Notes under the pieces: model-generated
The model's database searches: none
The model's input: only the letters and a program-made list of their open reading frames with translations
Told to the model about the DNA's origin: nothing
Source of the DNA: Ancylobacter tetraedralis
Lineage (GTDB): Bacteria; Pseudomonadota; Alphaproteobacteria; Rhizobiales; Xanthobacteraceae
Length of the DNA stretch: 64,000 nt
NCBI RefSeq assembly: GCF_014195655.1
Contig: NZ_JACICD010000004.1
Coordinates: 483,929-547,928 of the forward strand
Direction of reading: 5' to 3'
Program-made: the position numbers and the translations under genes
Shown here: positions 29,695 to 40,678 of the stretch, in pieces
How positions within the stretch are numbered: the stretch's first letter is position 1
How the letters are laid out: the number at the start of each line of letters is the position of its first letter

Positions 29695-31242
29695 ATGCAT
29701 CCCGATCCCCGCCCGCTCGTCCTTTCGCTGTCCGGCATCACCAAGCGGTTCGGGCCGCTGACGGCGAACGACCATATCGACCTTGACGTGCGGGCCGGCG
29801 AGATCGTCGCGCTGCTCGGCGAGAACGGCGCGGGCAAGACCACGCTGATGAGCATCCTGTTCGGCCACTATGTCGCCGACGAAGGCGTGGTGCACATTGC
29901 CGGCCCGGACGGGCAACTCAGCGCCCTGCCGGGCGGCTCTGCCGAGGCCGCGCTGGCGGCGGGCATCGGCATGGTGCACCAGCATTTCGCCCTCGCCGAG
30001 AACCTGACCGGCTTCGAGAACATCGTGCTCGGCACGCAATCGCTGTGGACCCTCGGGCTGCGGCGCGGCGCGGCGCGGGCCAAGCTGGAACGGCTGATCA
30101 CGGAGAGCGGGCTCGCCACCGATCTCGACGTGCCGGTGGCACGGCTTTCGGTGGGCGAGCAGCAGCGCATCGAGATCCTCAAGGCGCTCTATCGCGATGT
30201 GCGCGTGCTGATCCTCGACGAGCCGACCGCCGTGCTCACCCCGCAGGAGGCCGACGGCCTCGCCGCGACCGTGCGCACGCTGGCGGCCAAGGGGCTGGCC
30301 GTCATCTTCATCAGCCACAAGCTGCACGAGGTGCTGGCGCTGTGCGAGCGCGTGGTGGTGCTGCGCGGCGGCGCCAAGGTGGCCGACCAGCCGACCCTTG
30401 GCGCGAGCCGGGCGAGCCTTGCCGAATTGATGGTCGGCCGCCCGATCCCGGCGCGCGAGCGTCCGCCGGCCAATCCGGGCGCTCCGGTGCTAGTTCTGCG
30501 CGGCGTCAGCGTCGGCGCGCCCGACCAGCGCGACCGGCTGCAGGGCGCCGATCTTGAGGTGCGGGCGGGGGAGATCGTCGGCATTGCCGGCGTGTCCGGC
30601 AACGGGCAGGGCGCGCTGGCGCAGCTGGTCGCCGGCCTCGCCAGCCCGCGCGCGGGAGAGGCGCTCATCGCCGGGTTGCGGGCCTCGCGCGCCGACCCCG
30701 CCGGGCGTATCGCGGCCGGCATCGGCCGCATTCCGGAGGACCGCCATCGCGACGGCACGATCGGCGCCCTCACCGTGGCGGAGAATTACGTGCTGGAGAC
30801 CATCGCCGCGCCGGAGAACCAGAGGGCCGGGCTGATCCGCCGCGACGACATCCGCCGACGGGCGGCACGGGCGATCGCGGATTACGATGTGCGCTGTCCC
30901 GGCCCGGACGCGGCGGTTCGCGCGCTGTCGGGCGGCAACATGCAGAAGGTGGTGCTGGCCCGCGTGCTGGAGCGCGCGCCCCGGCTCGTGCTCGCCCACC
31001 AGCCGACGCGCGGGCTCGACATCGGCGCCACCACCGATGTGCACCGCCGGCTCATCGCCGCGCGGGACCGGGGCGCTGCCGTGCTGCTGATCTCGGAGGA
31101 TCTCGACGAATTGTTCGCGCTGTCCGACCGCATCGCGGTCGTACATGCCGGCCATCTCTCCGCCGCGATGGACACGGCCGGGCTGGATATCCGCACGGTC
31201 GGGCTGATGATGGCCGGCCACGCGGCGGAGGAAGCGGCATGA
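29695..31242 (+). CDS. ABC transporter ATP-binding protein (double ATPase, nucleoside/sugar type)
   Basis: At 515 aa this has two fused ATPase domains as in RbsA/NupA-type systems. Domain 1 (about residues 6-240) has Walker A GENGAGKTT, signature LSVGEQQRIEI and Walker B VLILDEPTAVLT. Domain 2 (about 265-510) has a Walker A altered to GVSGNGQGAL and a Walker B reading VLAHQPTRGLD, with LSGGNMQKVVLARVL as signature. The second ATPase site is probably non-catalytic, as is common in this family. It overlaps the first permease gene by 4 bases (ATGA). Confidence 0.92.
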   Translation: MHPDPRPLVLSLSGITKRFGPLTANDHIDLDVRAGEIVALLGENGAGKTTLMSILFGHYVADEGVVHIAGPDGQLSALPGGSAEAALAAGIGMVHQHFALAENLTGFENIVLGTQSLWTLGLRRGAARAKLERLITESGLATDLDVPVARLSVGEQQRIEILKALYRDVRVLILDEPTAVLTPQEADGLAATVRTLAAKGLAVIFISHKLHEVLALCERVVVLRGGAKVADQPTLGASRASLAELMVGRPIPARERPPANPGAPVLVLRGVSVGAPDQRDRLQGADLEVRAGEIVGIAGVSGNGQGALAQLVAGLASPRAGEALIAGLRASRADPAGRIAAGIGRIPEDRHRDGTIGALTVAENYVLETIAAPENQRAGLIRRDDIRRRAARAIADYDVRCPGPDAAVRALSGGNMQKVVLARVLERAPRLVLAHQPTRGLDIGATTDVHRRLIAARDRGAAVLLISEDLDELFALSDRIAVVHAGHLSAAMDTAGLDIRTVGLMMAGHAAEEAA

Positions 31243-32306
31243 TCCGCTTCATTCCGCGCGAGCGCACCCCGGTCTGGCTCACCGTCGCGGTCTCGGTCGG
31301 GGCGGGGCTGGCCGCCCTGCTGCTCACCGCCATTCCGCTGGCGCTCTCCGGCGCGCCGGTGCTGGGCGCCTTCGTGCTGATGGCCAAGGGCGCGCTGGGC
31401 GATGGCTTCGCGCTGGCCGAGACGCTGACCCGCGCCACGCCGCTGATCTTCACCGGCCTGGCCGCCGCCGTCGCCTTCCGCGCGAAGCTGTGGAACATCG
31501 GCGCGGAGGGCCAGCTCTATGCCGGAGCGCTCGCCACCGTCGCGCTCGGCGCCGGGCTGATCGAGGCGCCCGCCTATGTGCTGGTGCCGCTGGTGCTGAT
31601 CGGCGCGGCGCTGGCCGGTGCGGCTCTGCTCCTGGTGCCGGTGCTGTTCAAGACCCGCTTCGGCGCCGACGAGGTTGTGGTGACGCTGCTGATGAACTTC
31701 ATCGTCCTTCTCTTCGTGCAGATGATGCTCGAAGGGCCCATGAAGGACGAGATGGCGATGGGCTGGCCGCAATCGGCGCCGGTACTGGACGAGGCGACGC
31801 TGCCCAAGCTGATCACCGGGCTGCGCCTTCATTGGGGGTTGGTGATTGCGGTGATCTCGGCCCTTCTGCTGCATGTGTTCATCACCCGCACCGTGTGGGG
31901 ATTCCGCATCCGCGCGGTGGGTGAAAATGCCCGGGCGGCGCGCTATGCCGGCCTGCCGGTTGGCAAGGCGATGGCGCTGGTCGGCCTCCTCTCGGGCGGG
32001 CTCGCGGGGCTGGCCGGGGCGAGCGAGGTGGCAGGGCTCAAGGGCTATCTCACCGCCGACCTCTCGCCCGGCTTCGGCTATGCCGGCATCGTGGTGGCGA
32101 CGCTGGCCAATCTCTCGCCGCTGGGCGTCATCCCGTCCGCCATCTTCGTCGCCGGCGTGTTTGTCGGGGCGGATTCGATGAGCCGGGCCATCGGCGTCTC
32201 GAACTATCTCGCCGATCTCGTGGTGGCGCTGGCGCTGCTCAGCGTGCTGGTGGGCGGGCTCCTCACCCGTTTCCGCATCGTGCTCGTGCGCCGGGAGGCC
32301 GTGTGA
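31239..32306 (+). CDS. ABC transporter permease (first of pair)
   Basis: The 355 aa membrane protein has about nine to ten transmembrane helices and the BPD_transp_2 family motif NIGAEGQLYAGALATVALG. ADEVVVTLLMNFIVLLFVQ and GLSGASEVAG-like GLAGASEVAGLKGY are typical of YufP/RbsC-type nucleoside or sugar permeases. It overlaps the upstream ATPase gene and shares TGATG with the next permease gene, so translation is coupled. Confidence 0.92.
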   Translation: MIRFIPRERTPVWLTVAVSVGAGLAALLLTAIPLALSGAPVLGAFVLMAKGALGDGFALAETLTRATPLIFTGLAAAVAFRAKLWNIGAEGQLYAGALATVALGAGLIEAPAYVLVPLVLIGAALAGAALLLVPVLFKTRFGADEVVVTLLMNFIVLLFVQMMLEGPMKDEMAMGWPQSAPVLDEATLPKLITGLRLHWGLVIAVISALLLHVFITRTVWGFRIRAVGENARAARYAGLPVGKAMALVGLLSGGLAGLAGASEVAGLKGYLTADLSPGFGYAGIVVATLANLSPLGVIPSAIFVAGVFVGADSMSRAIGVSNYLADLVVALALLSVLVGGLLTRFRIVLVRREAV

Positions 32307-33253
32307 TGCTGTGGTCCGCGCTGGATATCCTCACCCAGGCCAATTTCTGGGCGGCGACGATCCGGATCGCCACGCCGCTGATCTTCGGCGTGCTCGGAGC
32401 GCTGCTATGCGAGCGGGCGGGGGTGCTCAATCTTGGCATCGAGGGTATTTTCGTCGCCGGCGCCATGTCGGGCTGGCTGGCGGTCTATCTCGGCCTGCCG
32501 CTCTGGGGCGGCGTGCTGGTGGCGGCTGGCACGGGCGCGCTGTTCGGGCTGCTGCATGGCATCCTCACCGTGCCGCTCGGCCTGTCGCAGCATGTCACCG
32601 GCATCGGCGTGACGCTGCTCGCCACGTCGGTGGCCTATTTCGGCTATCGCGTGGCCTTTCCCAATGTGGCGACGCCGCCGCGCATCGAAGCCTTCCCCCC
32701 GCTCGACCTGCCGGTGCTGGGCGATCTGCCCTTCATCGGGCCGATCCTCGCCCAGCAGACCGCCTTCACGGTGCTGGCCTTCGCCTGCGTCGGCATCCTC
32801 GCGCTCATCCTCGCGCGTACGCCGCTTGGCCTCGCGCTGCGGGCGGTGGGCGACAATCCGGAAGCGGTCGAGGCGCAGGGGCTCTCGGTTGTCGGCCTGC
32901 GCATCGGCGCGGTGATGGCGGGGTCGGCGCTGATGGCGCTGGGCGGGGCGTTCCTCACCCTCTCGGCGTTCAACGCGTTCTATTTCGGCATGATCAACGG
33001 GCGCGGCTGGGTGTGCATCGCGCTCACCGTCTTCGCCTCGTGGCGGCCGGGGAAGGCGCTGCTCGGGGCCTTGCTGTTCGGCGCGCTCGATGCCTACCAG
33101 TTGCGGCTCCAGACGATTACCGGCGGGGCGGTGCCGAGCCAGATCTTCCTGATGCTGCCTTATGTTTTCTCCATCGCCGCGCTTGTCTTGGTCGCCCGCC
33201 GCGCGGACTATCCACGCGCTCTGATGAAGCCGTACTTCAAGGGACAGCGATGA
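32306..33253 (+). CDS. ABC transporter permease (second of pair)
   Basis: The 315 aa membrane protein opens MLWSALDILTQANFWAATIRIATPLIF and carries GVLNLGIEGIFVAGAMSGW, the signature of the YufQ-type second permease. About eight to nine helices are predicted. The ATG at 32306 uses the last base of the previous stop (TGATG); a GTG three bases earlier is possible. It overlaps the cytosine-deaminase-like gene by 4 bases (ATGA). Confidence 0.92.
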   Translation: MLWSALDILTQANFWAATIRIATPLIFGVLGALLCERAGVLNLGIEGIFVAGAMSGWLAVYLGLPLWGGVLVAAGTGALFGLLHGILTVPLGLSQHVTGIGVTLLATSVAYFGYRVAFPNVATPPRIEAFPPLDLPVLGDLPFIGPILAQQTAFTVLAFACVGILALILARTPLGLALRAVGDNPEAVEAQGLSVVGLRIGAVMAGSALMALGGAFLTLSAFNAFYFGMINGRGWVCIALTVFASWRPGKALLGALLFGALDAYQLRLQTITGGAVPSQIFLMLPYVFSIAALVLVARRADYPRALMKPYFKGQR

Positions 33254-34563
33254 GTGTCGATCTGCTGCTGACGAATGCCCGCCTGCCGGATGGTCGCACG
33301 GGGGTCGACATTGCCTGCACCGATGGGCGCATCCTCGCGGTCGAGCCGGGCATCGCGGCGCAGCTGGACGAGCCGGCGGGGCAGGTCATCGATGCCGGCG
33401 GCCGGCTGGTAGCGCCGCCCTTCGTGGACGCGCATTTCCACATGGACGCAACGCTCTCGCTCGGCCTGCCCCGGCTGAACCGCTCCGGCACGCTGCTTGA
33501 AGGCATCGCGCTGTGGGGCGAGCTGAAGCCGTTGCTGACCCATGAGGCGGTGATCGAGCGCGCGCTCGCCTATTGCGACCTCGCGGTGAGCCAGGGCCTG
33601 CTCGCCATCCGCTCCCATGTCGACGTGTGCGACGACCGGCTGCTCGCCGTCGAGGCCCTTCTGCATGTGCGCGACCGGGTGAAGGACTATATCGACCTCC
33701 AGCTCGTGGCCTTCCCGCAGGATGGCTTGTACCGCTCGCCCAACGCCCGGCAGAATCTCTACCGCGCGCTGGACATGGGCGTGGATGTCGTGGGCGGCAT
33801 TCCCCATTTCGAGCGCACCATGGCCGATGGCGCCGCCTCGCTGCGGGAGCTGTGCGAGATCGCCGCCGATCGCGGGCTGCGCGTCGACATTCATTGCGAC
33901 GAGAGCGACGATCCGCTCTCGCGCCATATCGAGGCGCTGGCCTTCGAGACCGCACGGCTCGGTCTGCAGGGCCGCGTGACGGGCTCGCACCTCACCTCCA
34001 TGCACTCGATGGACAATTACTACGTCTCCAAGCTGATCCCGCTGATCGCCGAGGCCGGTGTCCATGCCATCGCCAATCCGCTGATCAACATCACCCTGCA
34101 GGGCCGGCACGACACCTATCCCAAGCGCCGCGGCATGACGCGGGTGCCGGAACTTCGGGCGGCGGGAATCAATGTCGCCTTCGGGCAGGACTGCGTCATG
34201 GACCCCTGGTACTCGCTCGGCTCGGGCGACATGCTGGAAGTGGCCCATATGGGCCTGCATGTCGGCCAGATGACCGCGCGCGAGGCTATGGGCTGGTGCT
34301 TCGAGGCGGTGACCACCAATCCCGCCCGCATCATGGGGCTGGAGGGCTATGGGCTCGCGCCCGGCTGCCATGCCGATTTTGTCGTGCTGCAGGCGGCCGA
34401 TCCGATCGAGGCGATCCGGCTCAAGGCGGCGCGGCTCTTTGTGGTCCGGCGCGGCCGGGTCATCGCGGAGGGCGCCCCGCGCGTTTCGGCGCTCGCTCTT
34501 CCGGGCCGCCCGTCGCTGGTCGACCCCGCCGCCTATGCGCCGCACGAGGGGGAGGGCGGCTAA
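33250..34563 (+). CDS. Cytosine deaminase family amidohydrolase with Asp-to-Cys change next to the metal Asp
   Basis: The 437 aa protein is a close match in pattern to CodA, which deaminates cytosine to uracil. It has the metal-binding VDAHFHMD, RSHVDVCD, VAFPQDGLYRSPN, GGIPHFERT, HCDESDD (metal His and catalytic Glu), GSHLTSMHS and DTYPKRRGMTRV. At FGQDCVMDPWYSLG (residues 311-324) the metal Asp314 is kept, but the next residue, Asp in E. coli CodA (D314 there), is Cys315. That position lines the pyrimidine C5 side, so substrate preference may differ (modified cytosines or related bases). It is the last gene of the importer operon, so it probably acts on the imported ligand. Confidence 0.88.
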   Translation: MSVDLLLTNARLPDGRTGVDIACTDGRILAVEPGIAAQLDEPAGQVIDAGGRLVAPPFVDAHFHMDATLSLGLPRLNRSGTLLEGIALWGELKPLLTHEAVIERALAYCDLAVSQGLLAIRSHVDVCDDRLLAVEALLHVRDRVKDYIDLQLVAFPQDGLYRSPNARQNLYRALDMGVDVVGGIPHFERTMADGAASLRELCEIAADRGLRVDIHCDESDDPLSRHIEALAFETARLGLQGRVTGSHLTSMHSMDNYYVSKLIPLIAEAGVHAIANPLINITLQGRHDTYPKRRGMTRVPELRAAGINVAFGQDCVMDPWYSLGSGDMLEVAHMGLHVGQMTAREAMGWCFEAVTTNPARIMGLEGYGLAPGCHADFVVLQAADPIEAIRLKAARLFVVRRGRVIAEGAPRVSALALPGRPSLVDPAAYAPHEGEGG

Positions 34564-34656
34564 AGTTTGAGAGCCTGCCGACGCTCGGTCACGTATCCTC
34601 AAGGGAGCCGTGCGAGTGTGTATTATCCCGGCGGGATCGAGCGAAGGCCTTCGTGC

Positions 34657-36741
34657 ATGCCCAGTGATATCGGATCCGTTGCGTTCAAGGTCACGCCGAT
34701 TCCGGAGTGCCGGACGGAAGGCTTCGAACTGCTGCAACGCCCGGTGTGGATCCTCGATACGGTCCGCATGCGAAAGCACTACGCCAATGCGGCCGCCCGC
34801 GCGCTGTGGCAGGTAGCGCCGGGCGAGGAGGCGGAGTTCTTCGCGCGCGATTTCACGCCGCACTCGGCGGCCATTCGCGCGCGCCTCGGCCTCACCATCG
34901 ACCGTCTGCGCGCGGGCGAGGTGTTCACCGAGCGCTGGTCCTTCTATCCCAAGGGGCAGCCCTTCATGGTGGACTGCCTGATGAGCCCGGTGCGGCTGCC
35001 GAACGGCAATGTCGGCATGCTGGTCGAGGCGACCATTCCGGAAATCGAGGCCGCCGAGCGGCGCGGGGTGGAGGCGCTGCGGCACACCGCCGTCATGGTG
35101 TCTCTTTATGATGACGAAGGGCGGCTGCTGTTTCGCAACCCGGCGGCGGCGCGCTGCTTTCCCGGTGCCGAGCATCGCTTTCTCGCGGGGTTTTCCGATT
35201 CCGCCGAGGGACGGGCGCTGTGGCGGCGGGCCTTCGACCACGAGCCGGCCCGCACCGATGCCTTCCTCGGCAAGACCGCCTCCGGCGACTTCCGCATGCG
35301 CACGGCGGCCGGCGAGCGCTGGCACGGCATCGACATCCGCACCACCACCGATCCGGTCAGCGGCAGCATCAGCGTGCTGGTGAACGAGCGCGACATTACC
35401 GACCGCATCGAGGCGCATGCACGTTCGGACTATCTCGCCACGCACGATGCCATGACCGGGCTGATCAATCGCAGCCGCTTCATGGAGTTGCTGGAGGCCG
35501 CGATGCAGGAGCCGGGCTCGACCGGCGCGCTCATCACGCTCGACCTCGACAATTTCAAGGAAATCAACGACACGCACGGCCACGGGGCGGGCGATGTGGT
35601 GCTGCGGGAAATCGGGGCGCGGCTGCGCGCCAACGCCCGTGGCCGTGATTTGTGCGCGCGCGTCGGCGGCGACGAGTTCGCCATCCTGCTTCCGGGCATG
35701 TCCGATCCCGAGCTGCTGCTGTGCCGCGCGGCGGAGATCGACCTGCGGCTGAGCAAGATCATCGTCGATCCGCTGTCCGATGGCGCCTTCACGCTGGCGG
35801 CCAGTTTCGGCATCGCCTGCTGGCCGCAGGACGGCAGCAGCCCGGATGCGCTGCAGCGCAATGCCGACCTCGCGCTCTATGCCGCCAAGAGCGAGACCGG
35901 CCGGCGCATCCGCCGTTTCGACATGGCGTTGCGCCGCACCGCCGACCAGCGCCACCAGTGCATCCAGGATCTCGGGCTGGCGCTGGCCAATGATGCGTTC
36001 GAGGTGCATTTCCAGCCGATCGTCGAGCTCTCGACCGCACGGCTGGTGGGGTTCGAGGCGTTGCTGCGCTGGCAGCACCCGGTGCACGGGATGCAGCTGC
36101 CGGACATGTTCGTCCCGGCGGCGGAGAGCGTGGGGCTGATGGCGCCGATCGGCGGGGTGATGCTGGGCAAGACCTGCGCGCAGATCCGCGCCTGGCTGGA
36201 TCAGGGGCTGGATCCCGGCCGGGTGGCGGTCAACCTCTCGGCCAACCAGTTCCGCGACCCGCGCCTCGCCGAGCAACTCATCGAGATGGTGCGCGCGGCC
36301 GGGCTCACCCCCGCGCAGATCGAGTTCGAAGTGCCCGAGACCGTGACTCTCGGCCGCCGTGGCGAGATGGTGCTGGCGACGCTTTCCAGCCTGCGCGAGA
36401 GTGGCTTCGGCATTGCGCTGGACGATTTCGGCACCGGCCATGCCTCGCTCACCCACCTGCGCCGGCTGCCGGTCGGTAAGATCAAGATCGATCGCAGCTT
36501 CATCGCGGACATGGAACGTTCCGCCGACGATCGCGCCATCGTCCATGCGGTGGTGGCGCTGGGGCGAGAGCTTGGCATGAAGGTGCTGGCGGAAGGCATC
36601 GAGAACGAGGGGCAGCGGGCGCTGCTGGTGTCGATCGGCTGCGATCTCGGGCAGGGCTTCCACCATGGCCGCCCGATGGACGGGGAAACGGCGACGCACT
36701 GGCTGCGACGCCTCGCGGAGCCTCGGCCCGGCGGCCATTGA
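34657..36741 (+). CDS. PAS-GGDEF-EAL cyclic di-GMP protein
   Basis: This 694 aa cytoplasmic protein has an N-terminal sensory region with PAS-like segments (about 20-260, ending VLVNERDITDRIEAHAR), a GGDEF domain (about 265-430) and an EAL domain (about 445-690). GGDEF is intact (CARVGGDEFAILLPG), and an I-site RGRD lies just before. The EAL residues are mostly present: FEALLRW, NLSANQF, EVPETVTL, LDDFGTGHASL, KIKIDRSF, AEGIENEGQ and GQGFHHGRPM. It could make, degrade or sense cyclic di-GMP; which activity dominates is unknown. The ATG at 34657 is chosen; the frame is open back to 34567. Confidence 0.88.
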   Translation: MPSDIGSVAFKVTPIPECRTEGFELLQRPVWILDTVRMRKHYANAAARALWQVAPGEEAEFFARDFTPHSAAIRARLGLTIDRLRAGEVFTERWSFYPKGQPFMVDCLMSPVRLPNGNVGMLVEATIPEIEAAERRGVEALRHTAVMVSLYDDEGRLLFRNPAAARCFPGAEHRFLAGFSDSAEGRALWRRAFDHEPARTDAFLGKTASGDFRMRTAAGERWHGIDIRTTTDPVSGSISVLVNERDITDRIEAHARSDYLATHDAMTGLINRSRFMELLEAAMQEPGSTGALITLDLDNFKEINDTHGHGAGDVVLREIGARLRANARGRDLCARVGGDEFAILLPGMSDPELLLCRAAEIDLRLSKIIVDPLSDGAFTLAASFGIACWPQDGSSPDALQRNADLALYAAKSETGRRIRRFDMALRRTADQRHQCIQDLGLALANDAFEVHFQPIVELSTARLVGFEALLRWQHPVHGMQLPDMFVPAAESVGLMAPIGGVMLGKTCAQIRAWLDQGLDPGRVAVNLSANQFRDPRLAEQLIEMVRAAGLTPAQIEFEVPETVTLGRRGEMVLATLSSLRESGFGIALDDFGTGHASLTHLRRLPVGKIKIDRSFIADMERSADDRAIVHAVVALGRELGMKVLAEGIENEGQRALLVSIGCDLGQGFHHGRPMDGETATHWLRRLAEPRPGGH

Positions 36742-36759
36742 CCGAGCCCGCGCCGGCGC

Positions 36760-37581
36760 TCAGTTGCCCGGCAGCACCATCACCGTCGGTGTCAGTGGCA
36801 GCGTCTCGCGCGAGAGCACGAGGGTGGGGCTGGCCGAGCGCTCTATGACATATTTGCTGCTGGCGAAGCGCTGCAGGAAGCGTTCCAGCGTGCCTCTGTT
36901 GAAATAGTGCATGGGTATCACCACCGGCGCCTCCAGCGCCTTCAGCACCTCGACCATGCCGTCGACATCCAGCGTGTAGCTGCCATCGACCGGGGCCAGC
37001 ACCACGTCGATGCGCCCCAGCGCGCCGAGGTCCTCCTGCGTGAGTGTGTGATGCAGATGGCCGAGATGGGCGATGCACAGATCCGCCGCGCGGAAGATGA
37101 AGATGGAATTGCCGTTGCGGATCGTGCCGCCTTCCCAGTCGCGGATATTGGTCGGCAGGTTGCCGATCCAGAGGTCTCCGACCTCCAGATCGTAGCGCGC
37201 GGCCTCGCGATCCTCGCGCCAGCCCTTGAGCACATGCTCGATGCCGGGATCCGGGTTGAGCGAGTAATGCGTCGAGTGGGCGCGGTTCATGGTGGCCACG
37301 CGCGGGACCGTGGCGGGGCGCACATAGTCGTTATAGTCCGTCACCACGCTCACGCCGCCGGCGGTCTCGATGAGGAAGGTCGAGTGGCCGACATAGGTGA
37401 GGCTGACCTCCCTCGCTCCGGGATAGGCGGCCGGCAAGGTCAGCGGGGCGCGGGGGGCGAGGAAGGGACTGCGCGCCACCAGCTTGGGGCAGCGATCGGC
37501 CTGCGCCTGCGCGGGCGCCGCCGCGAAGGGCGCGGCGAGGACGCAGAGCAGGAGAAGGCACACGGTCGCGACGCGCGTCAT
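36760..37581 (-). CDS. Secreted metallo-beta-lactamase-fold hydrolase
   Basis: From the ATG at 37581 this is a 273 aa protein with a signal peptide (MTRVATVCLLLLCVLAAPF, cleavage near AQAQA). The MBL fold is UlaG-like: LTYVGHSTFLIETAGGVSVVTDYND, HLGHLHHTLT as a metal segment, VVLAPVDG and IPMHYF. The first metal motif is not the usual HxHxDH (MNRAHSTHYSLNPDPG instead), so the metal site may be altered. Substrate unknown. An ATG 33 bases upstream exists but precedes the signal peptide. Confidence 0.78.
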   Translation of the reverse strand: MTRVATVCLLLLCVLAAPFAAAPAQAQADRCPKLVARSPFLAPRAPLTLPAAYPGAREVSLTYVGHSTFLIETAGGVSVVTDYNDYVRPATVPRVATMNRAHSTHYSLNPDPGIEHVLKGWREDREAARYDLEVGDLWIGNLPTNIRDWEGGTIRNGNSIFIFRAADLCIAHLGHLHHTLTQEDLGALGRIDVVLAPVDGSYTLDVDGMVEVLKALEAPVVIPMHYFNRGTLERFLQRFASSKYVIERSASPTLVLSRETLPLTPTVMVLPGN

Positions 37582-37683
37582 GACGAAACCCCGGTCTGGT
37601 GACCCGTGCATCATCAGACGCGCCGCGCGGCCGCGCGAGTAACAGTTTCGTGCCGCCGCGCGCGCGGCCGCGCCGGGCCGCGG

Positions 37684-38319
37684 TCAGCGCAGGAACGGGT
37701 TGGTCCGCTTCTCCAGCGCGATGTTGGAGGCCGAGCCGTGGCCGGGCAGAATGGTGAAGGCGTCGCCGAGCGGGAGAATCTTGCCCTTGATTCCCTCGAT
37801 CAGCAGCGCGGAATCGCCATAGGGAAAATCGGTCCGCCCGACCGAGCGCTGAAACAGCGTGTCGCCGACGATGGCGAGCTTGTTGTCGCGATTGACCAGC
37901 ACGATATGGCCGGGCGTGTGGCCGGGCACATGCAGGATCTCGAAGCCGACGCCGCCAATGTCCACCATGTCGCCCTCGCTCAGCCAGCGATCGGGCGTGA
38001 CCACGCGGCCGGGAATGCCGGTGCGCTCGCCAGCGGTCGGCAGGTCGTCGAGCAGGAACCTGTCGGCCTCATGCGGGCCCTCGACCGGGATCTTCAGCGT
38101 CTCGGCGAGTTCGGCGGCGCCGGCGGCGTGGTCGATATGGCCGTGGGTGAGCACGATCTTCTCCGCCGTCACCTCCAGCTCCTCCAGCGCGGCGAGGATG
38201 CGCGGCAGGTCGCCGCCCGGGTCGATCACCGCCCCCCGCTTGGTGGTTTCGTCCCAGACGATCGAGCAGTTCTGCTGGAACGGCGTGACGGGTATGACGG
38301 CGACCTTCAATTGCGGCAT
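37684..38319 (-). CDS. Metallo-beta-lactamase-fold hydrolase, glyoxalase II / YcbL type
   Basis: The 211 aa cytoplasmic protein has the full binuclear metal motif LTHGHIDHAAGA, the later His in VPGHTPGHIVL, the metal-bridging Asp in IVGDTLF and the final His in LPGHG. It matches short type I glyoxalase II-like (YcbL) enzymes that hydrolyse thioesters such as S-lactoylglutathione. No glutathione pathway genes are adjacent, so the substrate is inferred from the family. It is divergent from lepA. Confidence 0.88.
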   Translation of the reverse strand: MPQLKVAVIPVTPFQQNCSIVWDETTKRGAVIDPGGDLPRILAALEELEVTAEKIVLTHGHIDHAAGAAELAETLKIPVEGPHEADRFLLDDLPTAGERTGIPGRVVTPDRWLSEGDMVDIGGVGFEILHVPGHTPGHIVLVNRDNKLAIVGDTLFQRSVGRTDFPYGDSALLIEGIKGKILPLGDAFTILPGHGSASNIALEKRTNPFLR

Positions 38320-38487
38320 GACGGCTCCTGGGGGATCGGGCGGCCGGAATGTGGTGGATCATAGGCCCGCACGCAAGGCGCCCGGCCTGCCAGGGCCGGC
38401 ACACGCGCCGGCACACCCGCCGCCATGGCCGCGCCTGCCGTGCGGCTGTGCCTTGTGGCGTCACGGCGCCAATGCTATCCCGCGCCC

Positions 38488-40293
<1,806 letters not shown>

Positions 40294-40363
40294 GCGCGGC
40301 TGTCCAAGCGCCGCCTTTCGTGCTCAGATCCTCCTCCCCCAGGCACGAAAGGGAGACTCGATC

Positions 40364-40561
40364 ATGCACAAGTTCGAAATCTACAAGGACAAGGCCGGGG
40401 AATTCCGCTTCCGCTTCAAGGCGTCCAACGGCGAGACGATGTTCTCCTCCGAGGGCTACAAGGCGCGCGCTTCTGCCGTGAGCGCCATCGAATCGATCAA
40501 GAAGAACGCGCCGGGCGCCGAAACGGTGGATACCACCCGGGAAGCCAAGGAAGGCGCGTGA
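40364..40561 (+). CDS. yegP: YegP family DUF1508 small protein
   Basis: A 65 aa protein with one DUF1508 unit: HKFEIYKDKAGEFRFRFKASNGETMFSSEGYKARASAVSAIESIKKNA. E. coli YegP has two units; this single-unit form is common elsewhere. Function unknown. The ATG at 40364 follows GGGAG by about nine bases. A strong terminator lies downstream at 40632-40659. Confidence 0.88.
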   Translation: MHKFEIYKDKAGEFRFRFKASNGETMFSSEGYKARASAVSAIESIKKNAPGAETVDTTREAKEGA

Positions 40562-40631
40562 GCGGGCAGCCGCTCGAACGGCAGCGCGTGTGAGGCCACG
40601 GGGCGGGAGCGTCCCGGCCAGGCGAGCAGCA

Positions 40632-40659
40632 AAAAGGCCGGGCGCTGGCCCGGCCTTTT
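40632..40659. terminator. Bidirectional rho-independent terminator
   Basis: A 12-bp stem pairs AAAAGGCCGGGC with GCCCGGCCTTTT around loop GCTG. The A and T runs flank the GC core, so it works in both directions, ending yegP on the plus strand and the PRC-barrel gene on the minus strand. Confidence 0.85.
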
Positions 40660-40678
40660 CGTTGAGGGGGATGCCCGT

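Noticed and set aside
33208..36738. A long open frame antisense to the deaminase and GGDEF-EAL genes
   Set aside because: Low-complexity, Arg- and Gly-rich translation without motifs. The sense-strand proteins are full length and family-like.
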